A stretch of 64,000 nucleotides of DNA from positions 123,427,225 to 123,491,224 of the forward strand of contig NC_080683.1 of NCBI RefSeq assembly GCF_030445035.2, in the 5' to 3' direction. The stretch comes from Dasypus novemcinctus. Its lineage: Eukaryota; Chordata; Mammalia; Cingulata; Dasypodidae. The translations under genes and the position numbers were made by a program. The notes beneath the pieces were generated by a model. The model searched no databases, was not told the origin of the DNA, and was given only the letters and a program-made list of their open reading frames with translations. Positions 55,486 to 64,000 of the stretch are shown here, in pieces. Position 1 is the first letter of the stretch, and each line of letters starts with the position of its first letter.

Positions 55486-58400
55486 CCCCCCTGCCAGGAT
55501 GCCCGTCCGTCCTTGTGCGGGCGGGGGCGTGGCCTCCTTGCGCTGGCGTGCGCTGGTGACGGTTGCCGGAGGCCTGTCTCATCGCTGCGAGCGGCTCGTC
55601 GCTGTTTCACCCGGCCCCCGCGGGCGGTGTCCTGGACTTCTAGTTCTTAATTCCTGTTCTAGTACCGCAGGTGCAGCCTGCCACTCCCTCTTACCCGCAT
55701 CCAGAGGTGTATTTCAGCGTGCTGGTTTACCTTGAGTAAGAAGATACTCTAGGACCAGCTCATCCTTTCCATGTCATTTTATATGCCCCTGGATGTTACG
55801 CTTAGCTCTCACATAGAGCTCTCTCCTTTTTTTCTTCCTCCTTGGTGTTTAGCTATACATTTGATAAATATTTCTAGGAGAACTAAAAAAAATGACTCCT
55901 TCACTTCTCTATACGTGTATTTATGCATTACATTATTATTTAAAAATTTTTTTCCTTGCTATGGCTTCTTACTAAATCCTTTTGGCTGGGCTCACCGCAG
56001 CAGACATGGAAAAAAGATGCTGTAAGTATATGCTAAAAAAATCAGATACCCTAAAAATCTAGTTTACAGCGGGTTTATCTAGCTGCTTTGCAGATGCCTT
56101 CGTTAGCGAGAAGCTGAGCTCCGGGCCCTGTTGGGGGTCAGCTCGTTTCTCTCCCACCCTGCGTTGGAGAGGTGGGGTGGGGGTGGGGGCTGCTCCCCGT
56201 GGTCTCAGGGATCCCCACCCCTTCCGCCATCTCAGCCTGACCCCACCCTGGGCGGGGGCCCCAGCATAACTGCCAGTCCCAGTCCAGGGGGCGGTGGGGG
56301 GCATGTGGCCCCGTGGCTGAGCCGGGGCTTCTGGCAGCTGCAGCTGGGCACCTGCTGCCTGGGGTGAGGCCAGGGCCCCCGGTGCCCTCCCCACGAAGGG
56401 GCTGGGTGCTGACGGGGGGGGGGAGCGGCAGGACAGCTCAGCAGGGCCCCCACGCCTCGGGCCTGGCCCCGAGCTAGGCAGGGCAGCCGCCCCCTACCCC
56501 CTGCCGCCCGCCTGTGCCCTCTGCCCCAGTTTCCACTGGCTAAGCGCCAGGGTCCCCCTCCCCATTCCACCTGCAGATGGGTGGGGGCCCCTGGGGAGCA
56601 GAGCCCAGGGCTCACGGGAGCGGGGGCCCCTGGTCCTGCAGCAGAGGGGTGCAGGGCTCGGGGCATGTGTCCACCCCTGCTCGTCCCTGGCCCCTGGGGG
56701 GCTGGGCTGGAGAGGCGGGGTGGGGGTCTGAAATGCTGAGGTGCAGGGGATCTGGGGGCCCCCAGTGGCTCTGTCGTTGGAACTCTCTGCCTCCTGGTGC
56801 CACGAGCCGGAGTCTCTGCAGGGCCCGAGGGTGCCGCCTGCCAGGCCACAGGCCCCCCACATACCTGGCTTCGCGGGTTCGGCAGCTCAGGGGCTGTGTG
56901 TGGCCCTTGTGGCCGGTGGCCGCTTGGGCAGACCGGGAGGCGGTGCTGGGGGTGAGAGGGGGCTGGCCCTGGGGGTCCGCAGAGCCAGCGGCTGAGCAGG
57001 GCCTCCGGGCGTGCCCAGTCCCCTGGCCCGGGGCTGAGGGCCAGGGGGGCTTGGCTCCGTGCCCCTCCTCCGTGTCCCCCCCTGACCCCTGGGGACCCCA
57101 TGTCCCCACTCCCCAGATCCCCTTCCTCGCTCTCTGTGACCACCCCCACCCTCCCCTCTCAGCCTTGGGGCTCGCCCACTTTGGCCACCTGTCCCCAGCC
57201 CAGAGGCAGGACGGCTGAGGGACACCCGGCCCTGAAACCCTGGGGGCCACACGGACTTCAGAACTGACCCCGATTTGGGCTTTAGAAAGGATCCGGTCCC
57301 CGCGCGCAGTCATGGAGCACGCCTGCGGGGCAGGGGCAGCAGCGGAGCCCAAGGACCCCCCGCCTGGCGGGGACCTGTGCCCCGACCCTAAAGGACCGTG
57401 AGCCGTGAGCACGCGGCATCTCGGACTGCCGGGCGGTGGGTGGCACACCTCTACCGCAGCCCCCGCAGCGCGCCCCCGCAGCTCGCCCCCACAGCGCGCC
57501 CCCGTGTACATGTGCCCTTCGCACAAGACGGAGCTGGGCCAGGGGCCACCCGAGGGGACACATCCCCCGAGAGGCAGGGCCTGGGCTGGGCAGTCCTGGC
57601 CTCACCTTCCGGCGGGCACCGCTCCACCTGCCGTGCGGGGACGCGACGCGTCTCAAAGCGCGGGATGGCGGGTGGCCTCTGCCCAGGGGGCCTCTGCTGG
57701 GCCGCCTTTGGAAGCCGTGGTCTTGCCTGAGGCTCCTGCAGGACCCCCGAGGCCTGGCGCCGGGGCCAAGGGTCAGGGCCAGGCCCTGCGGGGACAGGGG
57801 CAGTGTGGGGGTGGGGTGGGGTTGGTGAGGTGAGGGGGCAGTGCCCGGTTCCAGACTCTTGCCTGGGGCTCTCCCGCTGCTGGCGGGTGACTGGGGCCCC
57901 TCTGGACTTGCATCTGGCCAGCGCAGCCCCCTGGATGGCTGCGGCGGCCCTGCAGAGGGACACGGCCCTGAGCGGGCCGGGGGCGCTGTGCAGCCACACC
58001 TTGGGGGCCTCTGCGCAGGCGGTTTTGGGAAGGAAGCCGCAGCGTGGCCGGCCGAGGGTCACCTCGGGCGGGTGGCAGGACCCCCCTCCCTGCTGCCTGC
58101 CCCAGGACCGCCTCCTGGCTGTGCCAGCTGCCCCCGGTCATGGGGTCGTGGCTGGTGGCCACGCTGCTTCCCCGGCGGTCAGCACCGAGGCCCCACGCAG
58201 CATCTCTTCTGCCGTGGAAGAGGCACGGGGACGGCCGAAGCCGGGAGGCGCCCTGGTCCTCTCGGGTCTCCCGGGGGGTGGGCTCTTCCCGACCCCACAG
58301 TGCCGTCCGTGGGGTGAGCGTCCAGCAGGCCCCGCTGCGCCCCCCGGGCTGGGCATCGCGCTGCGGCCAGGAGCACCTGGCAGCGGAAGGCCTGGGCCCA

Positions 58401-61400
58401 CGGGCTGCTTGGCCGTCCCCGTGCTGGCGCTGCTTCACTGCCGTTGCCTGCCTTTAACATTACACGTGAGCTGTTAACTTGTCGGTCCTGGAATGTCTCG
58501 TTCAGGAGCCGAGGCCAAAGCCCGCGTTTTTTACAGGAAGTATCTTGAAATACATTAACCTTTTAAATTGCAACCAGTTAGTTACACTGTAAAACCTAGC
58601 GAGGTGTGAAGGAATCGATAGCCTGCTAATTAATTTTGGACTGGGAAAGTGTTTTCTACAAGAGGGGAGGGGCGGGGAGCTCTCTGTGCCTGTTCAGGCG
58701 GAGGCCTTCCGAGGGAGGATGGAATGGTTTCTGTTTCACAGGCTTGAGGGCATTCCTGAGTTTTATTTAGTTAGGTTTAAATTTTGTGTGTGGATTTCAT
58801 AATAGTTAAAAGATTTATGCTGTACCTTATTCCGAATTCTTAGTCACATAAGAGGTAGGATTCTTAGAAAAATCAACAAAAGAACAGAGAGGTAAAGAAA
58901 TAGTTGACTAGTAAGATAAGGCTGAGAGGAGTTAGGAGACAAAGATTCTGCTTGCTTTGTTAAGGCCCCCAGCCCTTGGTTAAACTTTGGGTGCAGATTT
59001 ATCTCTGAGCACCCTGTCAGCCAAAGCAAAGAGGGAAATGGGTAGGGTAAGGCAGAGTTGGCCGTCCAGGTTCAGGGAGACATTTGCCCGTGGGACACAC
59101 GATTCTGACTTGTTTTGGTCCTGAGGCCCCGGAAAACCTTTTTCTTGGAACCTCGTGGCTGGGACGGGATTTTATGATGGAAGTTTCCTCTGCAGCTGTC
59201 AGTGGTATCTGGATGAGCCTTTGTGGGAAGCCGGGTGCAAATCTAGAAAATTCTTTTCAGCGTGGAGCCAGGAGGACGCCCCCTGGTGAGGCGACATCAC
59301 CCAGGAGCAGATTGAAAGTCTCTTCTGTCCTTGGTAAGTTATCCAGGGAGCTGGAATGGGCCCTTGCCTGCCTTTTCGTGAGCTGAGTTTTCGGTGGACC
59401 TTGGGCCTGCCTGCCGAGGGGCCCTTGGCGCTCGTGTTCCGAGGATGAAGGGAGTTTTCGGCGGCTTTGTCCCCGGGCCCGCCCTTCCCCGCGTCGCCCT
59501 TCTCCTGGACTCCCCTCTCCCTTCTGGAAATGGCCTCCAGATGGTTGGTTCTCCTTTGACAACCCTCGAGTGCGGCATTCTGGCCTCGTGCTGAGTGTCA
59601 CTGGGCTCAGGCCGCTGCTTTGGCCCTTCCCTGTGCTGTCACGTGTGCTGAAATTACGCAGCAGCTCCTGGAAACGCGCGCAGCGTGCCCGCAGCGCCGC
59701 AGGGCTCCGGGCTCCTCTTCCGTGCCCTGTTCTTGAAGGAAGAAGACTTCCTGCAGTGTTTTCCTTTTGTCTTACTCCCTTAGGCTTATTTGGAGGACAG
59801 CAAGAAATAAGATCTTATTATAAAATCTCTTGAAAACATAGAAAAAAACCCAACTTGTTTACACATTACTTGAATTAAAGTACATTTTTTACCGTTTGGC
59901 TAGACCTTTCCCGTCCCCGTTTCGTATTTTCCTAAATTGAGCCGCGGCCACTCTCTCCTCTCCAGGTCATAGCCCAGAGGACAGGCCTGTGGGCCTGGCA
60001 TTCTCCCGGCCTGCTTTGGGGCTGATGAGTCTGCCTGCAGCCCTGTGGCACTTTGGGCATGAGGGAGTTGTCGATTAAACTCTTGTTCTGAGTCTTCAGC
60101 CCATACTGATAATTTCTTGGGTGGTTCAGGGGAGCCTGGCTGGCCACGTGCGCCCTGCTTGCTTCTTGCTGTCAAAGCCTGGAGGCCTTTCTGGAGGAGC
60201 TCGCCAGGCTGGCTCAGATGTTCCTGCGTCTATCTTCAGATTTTGGTTCCGAGTGATTTTAATGAAAAATTTGCAAGTGCGTGTTCTGGGTAGAAGAAGG
60301 TGGGTGCCAGTGTCCCGCGGGAGGCCCTGCCTGGCCGCGGTTACTGTCTGGCCCTGGGCCCGCCCCTTCCCCTCGTTTGCTCCCGGCTCTGCGGCTGCTG
60401 CGGAGAGGGGCGTCCGGCCCAGGCCACCCGGTGCCACCGCTCTGCCTCTGATCCTGCCCCAGAATGTGCCAGATGCTCTATGGGCTCCTGGCGGGGTGTC
60501 CCGGCGGAGGGAGCGGGGGGCAGGAGGGGTGAGTCGGGGTTTAGCGCGGGACCCTTGCACTGGGCAGTGACCCTGCCCGGGCGGAGCGTGCCTCGCTGCC
60601 CCTCCGCGGCTGCCGCTGAGCCGCTCGCCAGCCTGCCGAGCTCTCCCTAGCCTGCTGTAACCTGGGCACGCTCCTGGGTCGGCTTGCAGGCCTGGTGGGC
60701 GCTCGCCCGCTCCTCTCACGTGCCGGCTGCCCTACCGCCTTGCTGCCAAGGGCGGGCAGGAAGCGCCACGCTCCGCTTCCTGCGCGGGGCTGCCCGGCAC
60801 AGGTGCTGGCAGCCGGCTGGTGCCGCTGGCGCCCTCGCCTCGTGCCGACAGCGTTTGCCTGGGGTTTTGCGTTGGCTCTGCAGGACTAACTCGAGGAGCT
60901 CAGTGGTCAGTGCGTGCTGGAATTAGACTCAGGAGGCTGCCACCCTCTTTGCCCTGCGGCCCCCACCCAGCCAGGAATCAGGGAAGCAAATAAGCCCAAA
61001 GCTACTTTATGACAAGAAAATAAAGTGGATTCCCTTTTACACGTGGAATCTGGTTTCCATTGCTCGAAACGGGCCTGTGTGTGACGTGGATTTCTTGGTT
61101 TCTTCTATGAAATAGACTGTAGCCAGCTGGATCTTTGGGGAGTGTTTCCTTTGGTCTTTTTAGAAGGCAAATCCTGTCTGAATGGAGGTAGTGGCACTGT
61201 TTTGGCTGGCCTAGCCTTTCCAGGTCTAATGCCCGCATTTAAGTAACAAAGATGTTGGCAATTATGAATTACCTTGGTAATCCTTAAATTTGGTAATTGG
61301 CTTGGTTATGCTTGCCAGCTTAGGCCCTTGAAGTGTCATGGCCACAGGGGTAAACTGGGCATTTAACTCTATCAGTGTTATTTGTAAATATTCTAACGTC

Positions 61401-62177
61401 CTTCATCTCCATTCCTCTTATCAAGGCTAACTGATTATTATAACTGATAAAATTAACATTTGAATGAGAGCAGAACACTTCCCCTTCCTGCAAATTACTG
61501 GTATGATGGGAAAAAGTAAGGCAATAAATTTTGATATGAATTAGAGAGTATGAAATCTTCCTAGATCAGAATTCAGGGAGCACAACGTTAGGATTTATTT
61601 TGCTTTAAAGTTTGAAGGCAGTAGTAATCATCTTTATTTTTTAGGCAAGTTTTCTCAGAAGCAGTAAAGTTTAAAGAAAATAAATGAAAGATCTTATAAT
61701 TCTTTTTTTACTTTTTTTTTTATCACTTAGTATCTTTTTGTGATAACATTAAAAGTATATCTAAATGTGGCTTTTCTGACCTTTTATGACTTTCAGTGGT
61801 TTGATAGAACTGGGCTGTATGAGAAGTTCTAAACCAACTAATTTGGGCAAAACTTTGTAGGTTTAGGAGAGTACTGGAAAACCTTACATTTACCAGCTTG
61901 AGAAGTTTCCACTCTTGTGCTGCCACAGACATTTTTACTCGATTTTGTGGGGGAATCTTGGCATCCAGCTGTGACATTTCTTTTTTGGTCTCAAAGAAGG
62001 TCTCGAACAATTCTGCCTGCGTTTCACCCTGTTACTGTCTGGAGCATGTGTGTTTCCTTTCAGCCCAGATGGGAACCGCCTTCCGTGTTTTCAAAGCACA
62101 TGGGCCGGGTAGACAGCTGAGCATTTGTATTATAGGATCCTCTACGTTGGGTGTTTTTCCTTTCATTATTATTATTT
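55486..62177. other. Intron 2, unique sequence
   Basis: GC-rich at 56100-58450 and 60250-60900. AT-rich and non-repetitive at 55740-56060, 58480-59080 and 61200-61900. No exon, RNA gene or young transposon recognised. Long frames at 56230-58440 overlap on opposite strands and have no domain. Confidence 0.4.
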
Positions 62178-62637
62178 TTTTAAAGGTTTATTTTTATTTA
62201 TTTCTCCCCCACCCCCTCATTGTTTGCACTTGCTGTGTGTCTGTCTTCCTTGTTTGGTCAGGAGGCACCAGGAACTGAATTCAGGACCTCCAGTGTAGGA
62301 GGGAGGTACCTAATCGCTTGAGCCACCTCCATTCCCTGCTTTGTTGTGTCTCTCGTTATATTTTTACTTCTTGTGTCTCTTGTTGCATCAGCTTTGCTGT
62401 GCCTGTCATTGCGTCAGCTGTCTATCTTGTTCATCTTCTTTAGGAGCAGAGTCCCTGCTTTGTTGTGTCTCTATGTTTTTTCTCTTGTGTCTCTTGTTGC
62501 ATCATCTTATTGTATCAGCTTGCTGCACCTGCCTCTTGCGCCAGCCCCGCTGTTGTCTTTAGGAGGCACTGGGAACTGAATCACAGACCTCCCGTGTGGT
62601 AGGCGGGAGCTCAATCAGTTGAGCCACATCCACTTCC
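62178..62637 (-). mobile_element. SINE, dimeric or extended variant, right of the SINE-free interval
   Basis: Two tRNA-like modules: at the right end (complement of GGAAGTGGATGTGGCTCAAC) and at about 62260-62340 (GGAACTGAATTCAGGACCTC). The middle repeats TTGTGTCTCT and TCTTGTTGCATCA phrases, so it has an internal duplication not seen in other copies here. Confidence 0.75.
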
Positions 62638-64000
62638 CTCCTTTATTTTAATTAATGTTCCAGATACATCTATAGGTTTTTTTCACTTAGTAAATGTAAG
62701 TGATCTTTGGGCTTCTGACCATTTATTTGAATTACTAATAAATTTAAAGTGCAATACAAGATTTTCAGTGCATTCCGTAAATCTTCATTGAACTCCAAAA
62801 ACAGCAGCTGCAGTTTGGCTGTATTGAATTACTACATGTTCAGTAACATTTCACATTAGAAGATACAGGGAAGAAATGTAGTTTCATAGTGAAACTAAGG
62901 TATCTAGGTGACTGTGTTAGACTCACTAGGGAAGTGTAGTGTAAATACTGGTATCAGCTGGTGTTTCTACTATCACTGCACAGCTGGGCCCCTGGACCGG
63001 CTTTGGAATTGGGGGCTGGGGGACCTCGCCTCGTCCTCGCCCGTCGTGCCTCGGAGTCTTTCTCAGCGTGAATGAGGAGAGAGCAGATAGGAGTGGGGGC
63101 AGGTCAGGGTTCGTGCCCCTTGCTCTGGTGGGGAGGGTGGGACCCCGTGGGTGGGCAGCGCAGGCCGGGGAGAAGGCGGGCTCCCCTCACAGTGTTCCCG
63201 AGCTTTCTGGGGAGCCCTCAGCACTGCCTGAGACTTGGTCAGGGCACAGGGGGGAGAAGCTGGGCAAAAACTGGGAGTTGGGGTGAAAATGGTGAAGAGT
63301 GCACCCGGACACCTTCTCCCCCACCTGCGCAGGTGGACAGAGAGGCTCGCCTGTCTGGGGAGACTGAGCTCCAGGGGCTCTGGCAGGGACCCCGGGAAGG
63401 GGCTGCCTGGGCAGTGACACCCCAGGTGCTCTGGTCCCAGAAGTTCTGACGCTAGGCTGTACCCCACCCACCAGCGCCCCGGTCGGGGGACGCGTGCATC
63501 CCGAGCAGGCTTCTTACTACCAAAGCCGCTCGCGGAAAAGGGTCAGCCTGCTTCGGAGCCCCTCGGCGGCGGTGCCACCTGTGCGCGTGTGTTTTTAAAA
63601 TGGAGACGGGCCTCCGGGAGCTGCCATCATGAAAGCGACAGCAAGAGTCACAGAAAAAGGACCTTGGGGGAAGCCGAGGACAGCGATGTGCGATGCAGTA
63701 AATATCCTCAGAGAGGTGGGAAGGGCCCTTGCATCATTGAGGCAAGAACAGAAGGATATTAAAAAAGAAAGAAATGCTATTAAGTGCCCTTAAACTAAAA
63801 GATGCATTTACAAAAAGAAAGGTCTTGTAAATTAAAAGTATGAGAGCCTCAGTGGAGGTGGGAGGAGAGGATATAGAAAGGTAAATCCTAATTACCATGA
63901 GAAAAAGTTTGTAAATTATTCCTGACTTGAAAATGAGAAATATTAGTATAAGCATGGTTTTTGAAATTCATGAATGAATGCCAAAGGAATAACTGCTAGG
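62638..64000. other. Intron 2, unique sequence
   Basis: AT-rich at 62640-62940 and 63700-64000, GC-rich between. No feature recognised. Confidence 0.4.

Larger units (their letters stand above)
41439..64000 (+). other. UTRN: UTRN intron 2, 5' part (continues beyond the window)
   Basis: No further utrophin exon is visible to the window end, in line with the very long intron 2 of mammalian UTRN. It contains the L1M, LTR, MIR, L2 and L1 pieces and minisatellites listed separately, plus long unique stretches. The utrophin B promoter known in intron 2 of other mammals is tens of kilobases downstream and I do not see it here. Confidence 0.75.

Overview
This is mammalian nuclear DNA, most likely from an armadillo or a close xenarthran relative. 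The main evidence is about twenty copies of a tRNA-derived SINE that looks like the DAS-SINE of Dasypus, a lineage-specific LINE-1 family with a G-rich 3' end, and old pan-mammalian MIR, L2 and L1M fragments. Nothing looks bacterial or plasmid-borne. No species name can be proved from the sequence alone.

The one protein-coding locus I can identify is the 5' end of utrophin (UTRN), on the + strand. Exon 2 (41280-41438) has a strong splice acceptor, 80 nt of 5' UTR, a start codon at 41360 in good Kozak context, and 26 codons reading [20 protein letters not shown] plus IIKSRS. It ends with a split codon at a GTAGGT donor. This matches the N-terminus of full-length utrophin A, just before the actin-binding calponin-homology domains. 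About 4 kb upstream is a large CpG island (about 35.98-38.2 kb) with a consensus donor at 37200/37201. It is the natural candidate for the TATA-less utrophin A promoter and non-coding exon 1A. Everything after 41438 should be intron 2, and the gene continues beyond the window.

Layout: 1-5.5 kb, a GC-rich 23-bp tandem block and an antisense, internally deleted L1 with nested SINEs. 5.5-35 kb, intergenic DNA dense in SINEs, L1 3' ends, MaLR-like LTR pieces, MIR and L2, with unique stretches and a CpG-rich patch at 33.0-33.6 kb. 36-38.2 kb, the promoter island. 37.2-41.3 kb, intron 1, ending in a 15-copy 46-bp minisatellite 111 bp before exon 2. 41.4-64 kb, intron 2, with GC-rich low-complexity DNA, several minisatellites and few transposons. 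SINEs are absent from 35.05 to 62.18 kb.

No new protein system is visible. The many long open frames in the GC-rich parts and inside SINEs are not supported as genes. The most useful observations are the utrophin assignment, the minisatellite beside its first coding exon, the SINE-free interval around the promoter, and the apparent change in the promoter N-box.
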